The notes under the pieces: generated by a model
Told to the model about the DNA's origin: nothing
Seen by the model: only the letters and a program-made list of their open reading frames with translations
The model's database searches: none
NCBI RefSeq assembly: GCF_002277895.1
Contig: NZ_CP023000.1
Location: 1,426,001 to 1,490,000 of the forward strand
DNA from: Rhizobium sp. 11515TR
Lineage (GTDB): Bacteria; Pseudomonadota; Alphaproteobacteria; Rhizobiales; Rhizobiaceae
Reading direction: 5' to 3'
Length of the DNA: 64,000 nucleotides
Position numbers and translations under genes: made by a program
Shown: piece after piece, positions 33,109 to 41,399 of the stretch
How the letters are laid out: each line of letters starts with the position of its first letter
Numbering within the stretch: position 1 is the stretch's first letter

Positions 33109-33351
33109 ATGACGCGCTACTTCTTTCATATTCGCCGAAATGGCGAAATCGTTCGCGATGGCGAAGGCGATGAATTTGCCACCATCGATGACGCGCGTTC
33201 GAGTGCGATAAGGGCCGTGCGGGAACTCGTTGCCGCGCGGATCAAGAATGGCCAGATGGTTCCCGATGAGCGTATCGAGGTTCACGACGAGGCAGATAAG
33301 CTGCAGTTCTCGATTTCATTTCACGCGGTCATTCGCGACCATTTGAAATAG
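33109..33351 (+). CDS. DUF6894 family small protein
   Basis: 80 residues: TRYFFHIRRNGEIVRDGEGD, EFATIDDARSSAIRAVRELV, then RIEVHDEADKLQFSISFHAV. Matches the rhizobial DUF6894 pattern (aromatic beta strand, DxEG, helix). Paralogue of the 29602 product. It lies between two convergent Crp/Fnr paralogues, 59 bases after the first and 6 bases from the end of the second, a placement often seen for this family with such regulators. Confidence 0.82.
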   Translation: MTRYFFHIRRNGEIVRDGEGDEFATIDDARSSAIRAVRELVAARIKNGQMVPDERIEVHDEADKLQFSISFHAVIRDHLK

Positions 33352-33357
33352 CGCTTG

Positions 33358-34071
33358 TCAGAAATCACCGATAAGGCGGCGATACTCCTCTTCCGGCTTG
33401 CCATAGGAGCCGCCAGTAAATTCCTCAAGTCCTCTTCTGTCGCGGATCGTAATGCGACCACGCTCGGCTCTGATGAGCTTCCTTCCCTCAAGAACGTGGA
33501 GCGCCGTCGTGATGCTCGGTCTTCTGACACTCAACATCGCGGCGATGAAGTCATGCGTCAAGGCAATCTCGTCGCCATCCACCCGGTCATGGCACATGAG
33601 CAGCCAACGGGCGAGCCGTTCGTCCACCTGATAGTTTGCATTGCAAAGGGCCGTATAGGAGATCTGTGTCGCAAAGGTCTGAATGAAACGGGCCAAAAGA
33701 TTGGCGAAGACGGGGTTTTCCGGCAATGCGGCGAGGAGTGCATACAGCGGCATCCGTACACCCTGGCCATCCATTTGCATAAAGACCTCGTGGATGCTGA
33801 TCGTCCCACCGACGCCGGCCGGCATCGGCAGAAAGCCTTCGCGTCCGACCATGCCGGCTTCGGCGCGCTGACCGCCGGGCGAAATGGTAACGACAGAGCT
33901 AATTCCGCTTGAAAGGAAATAGACATGGTCGATCAGGCAATCGGCTCCGGCAATGTTGAAGCCGCGCTCGAGATCGATCTGCTCCAACTGCTTGCCGATG
34001 TTGCGAAATTCATCTGCGGGCAGGCGAGCGAGAAGCCGGTTCGTTGTCATTAAACGTTCTAGGTCGAGCAT
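33358..34071 (-). CDS. Crp/Fnr-family regulator 2
   Basis: 237 residues, paralogue of the 32333 product. Sensor beta-roll LIDHVYFLSSGISSVVTISP, GGQRAEAGMVGREGFLPMPA, then the DNA-binding part DEIALTHDFIAAMLSVRRPS, ITTALHVLEGRKLIRAERGR. Again no Fe-S cysteine cluster, and the tail YGKPEEEYRRLIGDF matches copy 1. ATG 34071 is used; ATG 34050 is an alternative. Convergent with the DUF6894 gene. Confidence 0.87.
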   Translation of the reverse strand: MLDLERLMTTNRLLARLPADEFRNIGKQLEQIDLERGFNIAGADCLIDHVYFLSSGISSVVTISPGGQRAEAGMVGREGFLPMPAGVGGTISIHEVFMQMDGQGVRMPLYALLAALPENPVFANLLARFIQTFATQISYTALCNANYQVDERLARWLLMCHDRVDGDEIALTHDFIAAMLSVRRPSITTALHVLEGRKLIRAERGRITIRDRRGLEEFTGGSYGKPEEEYRRLIGDF

Positions 34072-34535
34072 GGCTCTCGCGAAAGATCGAGCATGGGAAT
34101 TGGGTCCTCGCCGGCATGCCCTTAGCTTTGTGGGCGGATCGCGATTCTATAGCACCCCCGTGTTCGGGATGATTTTGTGTACGCTGGCGGACGCTCGTCG
34201 CGCACAAAGTCCTGCGGCTGTTTCCGAGCTGGCGTTACCGTGTTGTACGAAGCGACGGGAGGAGGACAAACCCTCGTATTGGATACTCCGTTTTGGATAA
34301 TGTCCGCCAATGCTAACCTAATGCATGCGTTCGCTATAGCCAACATTCGGCGGCAGAAGACCATCGGCAGGAATCACGGCCCGCCAGGAGCATCTTTCGC
34401 GACCTTTTTCGCTCACGAAATTTGTCGCATGAGGTGAACTCGTGATGGCTGCAGATGGTAGCCAAAGAGGAACATTCTGAGGGCTGCGCAATTTTCCTTT
34501 CAGTTCATAAGAGCTAAAATGTAAAGGAGAATGCT
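34072..34535. other. Intergenic stretch without a convincing gene
   Basis: 464 bases. Frames of 65-86 codons exist on both strands but none has a ribosome site or familiar domain. It must hold the promoters of the divergent regulator 2 and the DUF1236 gene. Confidence 0.5.
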
Positions 34536-34934
34536 ATGAGAACGAGACTTATCGCTTCAGCGGTTGCTGCCTTTGGCCTTCTCGCTGGTTCAGCCTTGGC
34601 ACAGTCTTCCACGGTCACTGGAGCCGCGGGCGGCGCCGCCACCGGAGCGGTTGTAGGTGGCCCCGTCGGTGCCGCAGTTGGCGGTGTTGCCGGAGCGATT
34701 GCCGGTACTGCGATCGATCCGCCGCCGCAAAAAGTAATTACCTATGTTCAAGAGCAGCCAATGCCTCCATCCGAGGCCGTCGTACAAGACGAGATTGTCG
34801 TCGGTCGAACTCTCCCAGAGACCGTTGTCATCACACCGGTTCCGGACAACCCGACATACGGTTATGCTGTCGTGAACCATGAACGCGTCATCGTCCAACC
34901 GAAGACGCGCAAGGTTGTTCGCATCATTGAATAA
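34536..34934 (+). CDS. DUF1236 family secreted protein with glycine zipper
   Basis: 132 residues. Signal peptide MRTRLIASAVAAFGLLAGSA, cleaved after ALA, a glycine-zipper stretch (GAAGGAATGAVVGGPVGAAV, GGVAGAIAGTAID), then a DUF1236 domain: KVITYVQEQPMPPSEAVVQD, EIVVGRTLPETVVITPVPDN, YGYAVVNHERVIVQPKTRKV. Rhizobia carry several such envelope proteins of unknown role. AAAGGAG before ATG; a strong terminator follows. Confidence 0.85.
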   Translation: MRTRLIASAVAAFGLLAGSALAQSSTVTGAAGGAATGAVVGGPVGAAVGGVAGAIAGTAIDPPPQKVITYVQEQPMPPSEAVVQDEIVVGRTLPETVVITPVPDNPTYGYAVVNHERVIVQPKTRKVVRIIE

Positions 34935-34940
34935 TGCCGA

Positions 34941-34966
34941 GAGGGCCTCCGAGAGAGGCCCTTTTC
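34941..34966 (+). terminator. Rho-independent terminator of the DUF1236 gene
   Basis: GGGCCTC (34943-34949), loop CGAGA, GAGGCCC (34955-34961), then TTTT. It starts 6 bases after the stop. Confidence 0.85.
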
Positions 34967-34975
34967 GCTGCACCT

Positions 34976-35047
34976 TTCCGTCCGGAATTGCCTGAAAACA
35001 AAGAGATAGAACAGTTCAGAGATTCCGCAAAAACTGAACAGCTCTAG
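34976..35047. repeat. RIME-like repeat, copy B (left arm missing)
   Basis: Begins at CCGTCCGGAATTG, the right arm of the first hairpin, so the left third of the element is absent; it keeps AAAACAAAGAGATAG and the second hairpin, TAGAACAGTTCA and TGAACAGCTCTA, with two unpaired positions. Its right-edge TAG is the stop codon of the divergent-running LysR gene (minus strand), exactly as copy A stops the kinase. Confidence 0.75.
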
Positions 35048-35958
35048 GCGAACTCTGAATATCGTTTGATGTTCTCTTCGAGAAGGTTGAGCAGCAGGTC
35101 GCGGGTTGGATCCCTCACAGCCTTCACCCAGGCGACCGCCAGCGGCAGCTTCTCCAACCGCGTGCCTGCGTGATCTGCCAGCGGCACGAACGTTACGCCA
35201 TGAACAGCCAATTTTGATGTCCACCGCGGGACGATCGCAGAACCAATTCCGGCGGCGACGAGGTTGATGATTGTCTGCTTTTCATCGGCGACTTGGGCAA
35301 TGCGGGGGCGCATGTCGAATTCGGAAAAAAGTGTCATCGTCAGATCGTGGCTATGCGGTCGGGAACGCCGTTCGGGCACGATGAGTGGTTCGTCACTGAG
35401 ATCGACTATTCGGATTTCGTCTTTTAAAGCCAGAGGGCTTGTCGAGGCGATGGCAACGACGGCTGTTTCATGCAAGAGCGGCTTGATCACCAGGCTTCGG
35501 CTTATCCCGTCGCGAGGACGAATTAGGGCTATGTCAAGCCGACCGGCAAGCAGCTTCGGGATGAGCCTGATCGATTTGTCTTCCACAAGCTGCGTTACCG
35601 CATTTGGGGCAATTGCGCGAAAGTCGTGAAGAAGCAAGGGAACCAGGCCGGCAGCTGCGCTGTCGATCGCACCGATTCTTAAGAGCGGACTCGATTTGCG
35701 CCCTGTCGCTCGAAATTTCTCCGCCACGGCATCCAATCGGGCAAGGATTGGTTTGACCTCATCGAGGAGGAGAATCCCCTCTTCGCTCAGAGAAACGCTT
35801 CGTGTCGTTCGGCTGAAGAGCACGACGCCCAAGGATTCTTCCAGCATGCGAATGTGACGGCCAATGGATGCAGGCAGAATCCCAAGCCTTTGAGCCGCCC
35901 TACCGAAATGAAGTTCTTCGGCAACGGCAACGAAGCATCTGATTTGTTCGAGTTCCAT
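35044..35958 (-). CDS. ttuA: LysR-family regulator of tartrate genes (TtuA-like)
   Basis: 304 residues: winged helix MELEQIRCFVAVAEELHFGR, then RHIRMLEESLGVVLFSRTTR, and an effector-binding domain (LLRIGAIDSAAAGLVPLLLH). It is divergent from the MFS transporter and ttuCD-like genes, which in Agrobacterium vitis is the arrangement of ttuA to ttuBCD. The symbol rests on this synteny. The stop TAG lies in the RIME-like repeat copy B; the length is normal for the family. Confidence 0.75.
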   Translation of the reverse strand: MELEQIRCFVAVAEELHFGRAAQRLGILPASIGRHIRMLEESLGVVLFSRTTRSVSLSEEGILLLDEVKPILARLDAVAEKFRATGRKSSPLLRIGAIDSAAAGLVPLLLHDFRAIAPNAVTQLVEDKSIRLIPKLLAGRLDIALIRPRDGISRSLVIKPLLHETAVVAIASTSPLALKDEIRIVDLSDEPLIVPERRSRPHSHDLTMTLFSEFDMRPRIAQVADEKQTIINLVAAGIGSAIVPRWTSKLAVHGVTFVPLADHAGTRLEKLPLAVAWVKAVRDPTRDLLLNLLEENIKRYSEFA

Positions 35959-35979
35959 ATGTTAGCCATTATATCATTT

Positions 35980-35991
35980 AATTATATAATT
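35980..35991. promoter_or_regulatory. AT-rich palindrome in the ttu divergent promoter
   Basis: AATTATATAATT, a 12-bp perfect palindrome in a very AT-rich stretch (35962-35995) 22-34 bases upstream of the LysR start. LysR regulators often bind such sites in shared control regions. Inference only. Confidence 0.4.
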
Positions 35992-36082
35992 ACCTGAGTA
36001 TTCATCCTTTGCAAGGGAGGACTTAGCCTTCAGGAACTGCGCGAGAGGACGCGCTTGTTTCAAACAATGGGAGGAGCTTGCA

Positions 36083-37381
36083 ATGGAGCGTGAGCTGGAA
36101 ACGCGCGTGTTGCGCAAGATTACCTGGCGCATCGTGCCATTCATAATGGTTCTTTATCTTATCGCGTTCATTGATCGCGTGAACATCGGCTTTGCCTCCC
36201 TGACGATGAACCAGGATCTGGGGTTTTCGTCGACTGTTTTTGGCGTCGGCGCCGGCATCTTCTTTCTCGGCTATTTCATTTTCGAAGTGCCTTCGAACTT
36301 GATCTTGCACAAGCTCGGAGCCCGCATCTGGATCGCGCGGGTCATGATCACCTGGGGTCTCGTCTCCGGTGCGATGGCGCTGGTTCAAGGCACGACGAGC
36401 TTCTACATATTACGTTTTCTTCTGGGGGTGGCCGAGGCCGGCTTTTTCCCAGGCATCATCCTTTATCTGAGCTATTGGTTTCCCGCCCGCCGGCGCGCGG
36501 CGGTGACGGCGATGTTCATGGCCGCGGCGCCGCTTTCCACGGCGATCGGTTCCCCCATCTCGGGCGCATTGCTTGAAATGCATGGGATCTGGGGCCTGGA
36601 AGGCTGGCAGTGGATGTTCATCATCGAGGCTATCCCTGCGCTTGTCTTCGGTGTCGTCGTACTTTTCTATCTGACAGACCGCCCGGAAAAGGCGAAATGG
36701 CTCTCTGTTGACGAGCGCACCTGGCTTGCCAAGACCATGGAAGAGGACCAGGCCGGAAAGCCGAAAACCAGCCACAGCATCTGGGCAGGACTGGCCGATA
36801 TCCGCGTTCTCGCGCTCTCGCTCGTCTATTTTGGGACATCGGCAGGCCTTTACACGCTTGGTATATGGGCGCCGCAAATTATCAAAAGCTTCGGTTTGTC
36901 GTCATTCCAGGTCGGATTGATCAATGCGGTCCCGGCCGTTTTTGCGGTGGTTGGCATGATCCTCTGGGCCCGGCATTCCGATAAGTCTGGCGAGCGTACA
37001 TGGCATGTCGTCGGGGCCTGCCTGCTTGCTGCAGCGGGTCTTGCGTTCGCGACCGGCGCAACCAGCGTTTTTGCGGTCTTGATGGCGCTGACGCTGGTAA
37101 ACATTGGTATCAGCGCATCGAAGCCGCCGCTCTGGAGCATGCCAACGCTTTTCCTGTCCGGACCTGGCGCCGCTGCAGGCATTGCAACGATCAATTCGAT
37201 CGGTAACCTCGGCGGTTTCGTCGGTCCATCGATGATCGGCTGGATCAAGGACACGACCGGAAGCTTTGCAGGTGGCCTATACTTCGTCGCAGCACTTCTG
37301 CTGGTCTCCGCCACCGTCACTCTGATCCTGGCGCGCAGCAGCGCGCGGGATCCACAAACCAAAGCATCAGCCCAGCACTGA
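36083..37381 (+). CDS. ttuB: MFS transporter, anion:cation symporter type (TtuB-like)
   Basis: 432 residues with about 12 membrane helices. Typical of the ACS/phthalate permease family: FIDRVNIGFASLTMNQDLGF, GYFIFEVPSNLILHKLGARI, FLLGVAEAGFFPGIILYLSY and WFPARRRAAVTAMFMAAAPL. It likely imports tartrate or a related dicarboxylate. First gene of the ttuBCD-like operon, 21 bases before the dehydrogenase. GGGAGG before ATG. Confidence 0.83.
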   Translation: MERELETRVLRKITWRIVPFIMVLYLIAFIDRVNIGFASLTMNQDLGFSSTVFGVGAGIFFLGYFIFEVPSNLILHKLGARIWIARVMITWGLVSGAMALVQGTTSFYILRFLLGVAEAGFFPGIILYLSYWFPARRRAAVTAMFMAAAPLSTAIGSPISGALLEMHGIWGLEGWQWMFIIEAIPALVFGVVVLFYLTDRPEKAKWLSVDERTWLAKTMEEDQAGKPKTSHSIWAGLADIRVLALSLVYFGTSAGLYTLGIWAPQIIKSFGLSSFQVGLINAVPAVFAVVGMILWARHSDKSGERTWHVVGACLLAAAGLAFATGATSVFAVLMALTLVNIGISASKPPLWSMPTLFLSGPGAAAGIATINSIGNLGGFVGPSMIGWIKDTTGSFAGGLYFVAALLLVSATVTLILARSSARDPQTKASAQH

Positions 37382-37402
37382 TTATCAAAATGGAGAATGA
37401 AT

Positions 37403-38497
37403 ATGCGTGAATACAAGATTGCAGCGATTCCGGCAGATGGGATCGGCCCGGAAGTGATCGCGGCCGGGCTACAGGTTCTCGATGCTCTCGCGGCCCGCAG
37501 CGGCGACTTCAAGATCCATTCCGAAACCTTCGATTGGGGATCCGACTACTACAAGAAGCACGGCGTCATGATGCCGGCCGATGGCCTGGAGACGCTGAAG
37601 AAATTCGACGCCATCTATTTCGGGGCAGTCGGCGCTCCTGATGTGCCGGATCACATTACCCTCTGGGGTCTGCGTCTGCCGATCTGCCAGGGCTTCGATC
37701 AATATGCCAACGTTCGTCCGACGAAGATCCTGCCTGGAATTACTCCGCCGCTGCGCAATTGCGGGCCTGGCGATCTTGACTGGGTTATCGTGCGCGAAAA
37801 CTCCGAAGGCGAATATTCGGGCCATGGTGGCCGCGCTCATAGGGGCCTGCCCGAGGAAGTCGGTACCGAGGTGGCGATCTTCACCCGCGTCGGCGTCACC
37901 CGCATTATGCGTTACGCCTTCAAGCTGGCGCAGTCGCGGCCGCGCAAGCTGCTCACCGTCGTCACGAAGTCCAATGCACAGCGCCACGGCATGGTGATGT
38001 GGGACGAGATTGCGGCCGAGGTCTCGAAGGAGTTCCCAGACGTTACCTGGGACAAGATGCTGGTCGACGCCATGACCGTGCGCATGACCCTGAAGCCACA
38101 GAGCCTCGACACGATCGTAGCGACCAATCTGCATGCCGACATTCTGTCCGACCTTGCCGGAGCGCTCGCCGGCTCCCTCGGTGTCGCGCCTACCGGCAAC
38201 ATCGATCCGGAGCGCCGCTTTCCGTCCATGTTCGAACCGATCCACGGCTCGGCCTTCGACATCACCGGCAAGGGCATTGCCAACCCGGTCGCTACCTTCT
38301 GGACGGCGGCGCAGATGCTCGAACATCTTGGCGAGCGGGATGCCGCTACGCGACTGATGAACGCCGTCGAACGGGTGACCGAAGCTGGTATTCTGACCCC
38401 GGACGTAGGGGGCAAAGCAACCACACAACAGGTCACTGATGCGGTGTGCGATGCAATCGCGGGTTCAAACATCCTGAAAGTAGCGGCTGCACAATGA
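37403..38497 (+). CDS. ttuC: Tartrate dehydrogenase / beta-hydroxyacid oxidative decarboxylase
   Basis: 364 residues of the isocitrate/isopropylmalate dehydrogenase family. MREYKIAAIPADGIGPEVIA, FGAVGAPDVPDHITLWGLRL, DWVIVRENSEGEYSGHGGRA and NLHADILSDLAGALAGSLGV (metal-binding aspartates) fit TtuC/tartrate dehydrogenases. Tartrate is oxidised with NAD and Mg or Mn. ATG 37403 has GGAG 7 bases upstream and is preferred to ATG 37397. The stop overlaps the next start. Confidence 0.87.
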   Translation: MREYKIAAIPADGIGPEVIAAGLQVLDALAARSGDFKIHSETFDWGSDYYKKHGVMMPADGLETLKKFDAIYFGAVGAPDVPDHITLWGLRLPICQGFDQYANVRPTKILPGITPPLRNCGPGDLDWVIVRENSEGEYSGHGGRAHRGLPEEVGTEVAIFTRVGVTRIMRYAFKLAQSRPRKLLTVVTKSNAQRHGMVMWDEIAAEVSKEFPDVTWDKMLVDAMTVRMTLKPQSLDTIVATNLHADILSDLAGALAGSLGVAPTGNIDPERRFPSMFEPIHGSAFDITGKGIANPVATFWTAAQMLEHLGERDAATRLMNAVERVTEAGILTPDVGGKATTQQVTDAVCDAIAGSNILKVAAAQ

Positions 38498-39762
38498 ATT
38501 GGGACGACGTATCTGCTCGCGGCCTGCTGCGCCGGCTATTCGACGCGGCGGTCGCAAGTGCGGATCCAATGAAGGTTGTCGCACGGCATCTTCCTGAAAA
38601 ACCTAGAGGACGCTGCGTCGTCATTGGGGCTGGCAAGGCATCGGCGGCGATGGCCGCGGCAGTGGATGCAGCTTGGAAAGATGTCGAACTGAGTGGAGTG
38701 GTCGTGACGCGCTACGGTCACGCGATACCTGCGGGACGCATCGAGATTATCGAGGCTGCACATCCCGTTCCCGACGAGATGAGCGTAGTAGGTGCGCAGC
38801 GGTTGCTCGCCAGCGTCGAAGGACTTGGACCGGATGATCTTGTCATTGCCCTGATTTCCGGGGGCGGCTCTTCGCTTGCCATCGCGCCGGCTGGAGAGAT
38901 GACACTCGCGGACAAGAGATCGGTCAATCAGGCGCTGCTCGCCAGCGGCGCCAGCATTTCCGAAATGAATACCGTTCGCAAGCAGCTCTCCCGGATTAAG
39001 GGCGGCCGTCTGGTGCAGGCCGCTTATCCGGCACGCGTCGTTACACTCGTGATTTCCGATGTGCCTGGTGACGATCCCTCGCAGATCGCCTCCGGTCCAA
39101 CGGTTGCAAGTAGATCCACGCTCGATGAGGCCCGAGAAATCGTTGCTCGTTACAAGCTGGCGCTGCCGGCAACGGCGACGGAAGTGCTCCGTCAAGGAGC
39201 GACGATCGAAGCGGCAGCGCCAATGAACAGCGACGTCAGGCTTGTTGCCTCACCGTCCATGGCTTTGGAGGAGGCCGCCAATGCTGCGGCTGCGAGCGGG
39301 CTGCAAATAGTGGACTTGGGTGACGCGCTTCAAGGGGAGGCGAGGGAGGTAGGAACGCTGTTGGCCGGTATTGCAGCCTCCGTCCGCTCACGCGGGCGAC
39401 CGGCTGCCGGACCCGCCATTATCCTGTCCGGTGGGGAAACGTCCGTGACACTCGGATCGGGATCCACCGGTCGCGGCGGCAGAAATACCGAATTTTTGCT
39501 AGGTCTTGCGATTGCATTGAATGGGATGGATCGCGTCTGGGCAATTGCCGGCGATACCGATGGCATCGATGGTGTCGAAGACGCAGCCGGTGCCATCATC
39601 GATCCATCGACCCTGTCGCGTATGTCAAATGCCGGTATTTCACCGCGCTTGGCGCTTTTGAACCACGACAGCTACGGGGCTTTCAGTGCGATCGGCGATC
39701 TTGTCGTCACTGGCCCGACGCTCACAAACGTCAATGACATTCGCGCCATACTCATTGGATAA
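38494..39762 (+). CDS. ttuD: Glycerate 2-kinase / TtuD family
   Basis: 422 residues of the MOFRL/glycerate kinase type-2 family. Landmarks: GRCVVIGAGKASAAMAAAVD, VIALISGGGSSLAIAPAGEM, VRKQLSRIKGGRLVQAAYPA and the C-terminal GRGGRNTEFLLGLAIALNGM, AIAGDTDGIDGVEDAAGAII. First described in Agrobacterium vitis as hydroxypyruvate reductase, the family is now known to act as glycerate kinase; it would feed tartrate-derived glycerate into central metabolism. ATGA overlap with ttuC. No ttuE pyruvate kinase follows. Confidence 0.87.
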   Translation: MNWDDVSARGLLRRLFDAAVASADPMKVVARHLPEKPRGRCVVIGAGKASAAMAAAVDAAWKDVELSGVVVTRYGHAIPAGRIEIIEAAHPVPDEMSVVGAQRLLASVEGLGPDDLVIALISGGGSSLAIAPAGEMTLADKRSVNQALLASGASISEMNTVRKQLSRIKGGRLVQAAYPARVVTLVISDVPGDDPSQIASGPTVASRSTLDEAREIVARYKLALPATATEVLRQGATIEAAAPMNSDVRLVASPSMALEEAANAAAASGLQIVDLGDALQGEAREVGTLLAGIAASVRSRGRPAAGPAIILSGGETSVTLGSGSTGRGGRNTEFLLGLAIALNGMDRVWAIAGDTDGIDGVEDAAGAIIDPSTLSRMSNAGISPRLALLNHDSYGAFSAIGDLVVTGPTLTNVNDIRAILIG

Positions 39763-39922
39763 TTCACGTCGGCGATAATATTAGCGAGAAAAGCCAAAAT
39801 GCCTCGTGCGATCCCTCTGTTCCGGAATAGTTGCGTCTGACATATCAGCGTTGCCAAATCCAGGATTTATAAAGTCCTGCCCAGCTTGGAGATCGTTGTC
39901 TCGCGCATTCTGCGATGCAGTC

Positions 39923-39947
39923 GGAACATTTTTGTGGCGATATCGTT
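39923..39947 (+). promoter_or_regulatory. Perfect EcfG promoter for the copper cluster (GGAAC-N16-CGTT)
   Basis: GGAAC (39923-39927), 16 bases, CGTT (39944-39947). Exact consensus and spacing, 23 bases before ATG 39970. It places the copper-handling genes under the general-stress sigma factor. Confidence 0.75.
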
Positions 39948-39969
39948 CGGCGGGGAAAGGGAATGCCCC

Positions 39970-40302
39970 ATGATGCCGTTTCGAAGAATCTTCTACTGTC
40001 TGAGAATCGCCGCCATGGCCGCCACTATCTTCTTAAATGTGGCGGCGGTGAGCCATGCATACTCTGAGGAGACGGGCAGCGGCTGCGTAATCGAACGGAG
40101 CGGCGAGCGTGGAGTGCAGACAAAAGGCACACCGCAGCCGTGTTGTTGTTCCGTCGGACATTGTTGCGCGCTGATTCCCGATTTCTTTGCCGGCGGGCAG
40201 CACATCAGGGAAGCCGACAATCCGGTGGCTCGAACGATCCAGCCGAATCCGCTCCTCCTTATCAGGGCGCCGGATCCGCCGCCTCGATCTTCGTTTGGTT
40301 GA
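39970..40302 (+). CDS. Secreted cysteine-rich protein of a copper cluster
   Basis: 110 residues. ATG 39970 follows GGGAAAGGG; the frame open to 39886 overlaps the EcfG promoter. A signal peptide near IAAMAATIFLNVAAVSHAYS is followed by a short exported domain with the cysteine cluster PQPCCCSVGHCCALIPDFFA and a tail NPLLLIRAPDPPPRSSFG. This resembles DUF2946-type metal-associated proteins loosely. It probably binds or traffics copper in the periplasm. Followed by DUF305 and Csp-like genes. Confidence 0.65.
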   Translation: MMPFRRIFYCLRIAAMAATIFLNVAAVSHAYSEETGSGCVIERSGERGVQTKGTPQPCCCSVGHCCALIPDFFAGGQHIREADNPVARTIQPNPLLLIRAPDPPPRSSFG

Positions 40303-40334
40303 GAGAAATCGAACCAAATCAGAAGGAGATCGAC

Positions 40335-40751
40335 ATGAATATCACCAGGAAGATCGCATTTGCAGCAATCGTCGCCGCGGCAGTCTTCGCGCTGAAACCC
40401 GCCGGCGCAGCAGCGCAGATGGCCTATCCGGACAAATGTAAATCCGAGGAAATGCAGATGTCGTCGGCGGGCATGCAAATGCCCGACAACATGACCGACT
40501 ACCAGAAAGCGGCCATGGACGGAATGAAGAGCATGAATTCCAACATGATGCAGGGAATGATGAAGAAGGACGCGGACGTGTCCTTCCTTTGCGGGATGAT
40601 CGCTCATCACATGGGTGCGATCAGCATGTCGCAGGTCGAACTCAAGTACGGCCATAATAAATTGGCGCGGCAAAAGGCTCGCAAGATCATTAACGATCAG
40701 ACGAAGGAAATCAAACAGATGACCGGCTGGCTCGACAGCGAAGTCAAGTAA
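40335..40751 (+). CDS. DUF305 protein, copper-associated periplasmic
   Basis: 138 residues: signal peptide MNITRKIAFAAIVAAAVFAL (cleaved after AGAAA), then the DUF305 ferritin-like helical domain with methionine-rich SSAGMQMPDNMTDYQKAAMD, GMKSMNSNMMQGMMKKDADV and the HH pattern CGMIAHHMGAISMSQVELKY. DUF305 proteins are repeatedly found with copper resistance genes. Its Met and His residues are potential Cu(I) ligands. AGAAGGAG before ATG. Confidence 0.85.
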   Translation: MNITRKIAFAAIVAAAVFALKPAGAAAQMAYPDKCKSEEMQMSSAGMQMPDNMTDYQKAAMDGMKSMNSNMMQGMMKKDADVSFLCGMIAHHMGAISMSQVELKYGHNKLARQKARKIINDQTKEIKQMTGWLDSEVK

Positions 40752-40763
40752 GGAGGATTCCCA

Positions 40764-41096
40764 ATGCACCAAGTTTCAGCCGAAATGAAGAGCTGCATCG
40801 AAGACTGCCTCGCCTGCTACGGCGAATGCCTGTCGACGGCGATGGGACACTGTCTCGAGGCCGGAGGCGAGCACACCAGGCCGCCGCACTTCAAGCTGAT
40901 GATGGCCTGTAGCGAGATATGCCGGACGGCTGCACACTTCATGCTGATAAGCTCTGAACATCATCGCCACGTTTGTCGTGAATGCGCGGAAATCTGCGTC
41001 CAATGCGCGGATGATTGCGAACGGATCGGTGACATGCAGGATTGCGTTAACGCCTGCCGCCGCTGTGCGGACAGTTGCCATCGCATGGCCGCCTAA
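40764..41096 (+). CDS. Csp-like copper storage protein (DUF326 four-helix bundle)
   Basis: 110 residues with 16 cysteines on a four-helix pattern: MKSCIEDCLACYGECLSTAM, MACSEICRTAAHFML, HVCRECAEICVQCADDCERI and MQDCVNACRRCADSCHRMAA. This is the DUF326/Csp layout in which Cys residues line a helical bundle that stores many Cu(I) ions. No signal peptide, so it is cytosolic (Csp3-like). 12 bases after the DUF305 gene. The TAA stop is the left edge of RIME-like copy C. Confidence 0.87.
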   Translation: MHQVSAEMKSCIEDCLACYGECLSTAMGHCLEAGGEHTRPPHFKLMMACSEICRTAAHFMLISSEHHRHVCRECAEICVQCADDCERIGDMQDCVNACRRCADSCHRMAA

Positions 41097-41197
41097 AGCA
41101 ATTCCGGGAAAAGTGCGGAGCGGTTTCCGTCCGGAACTGCGTAAAAACAAAGAAATAGAGCGCTTCAGATACTCCGTGAAAAGCTGAAGCGCTCTGG
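41094..41197. repeat. RIME-like intergenic mosaic repeat, copy C
   Basis: About 104 bases, with the order of copy A: AGCAATTCCGG pairing with CCGGAACTGC, AAAACAAAGAAATAG, then AGAGCGCTTCA (41157-41167) and TGAAGCGCTCT. The second stem differs from copy A by paired changes on both arms (GCGGTTCA/TGAACCGC against GCGCTTCA/TGAAGCGC), so the hairpin is kept by compensatory mutation. Its left edge forms the TAA stop of the Csp-like gene. Confidence 0.75.
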
Positions 41198-41399
41198 ATG
41201 GAGGGCGCCCGGCGCCTCTTATCGTCCGCTTCTCCTCCGAAATGAAGTGGCTGATGTATCGCGCCTATCGAACCGAAGTAACGATGGATGCCTATGCTGT
41301 CACAGAGGTCGCTACCTTCTAAAATAGCGAACTTCTAAAGGCTTGCAGAATGAAGTAGATGCGTATGGCAAACACGGTTCATCAGCAATGTGCGTGCGC

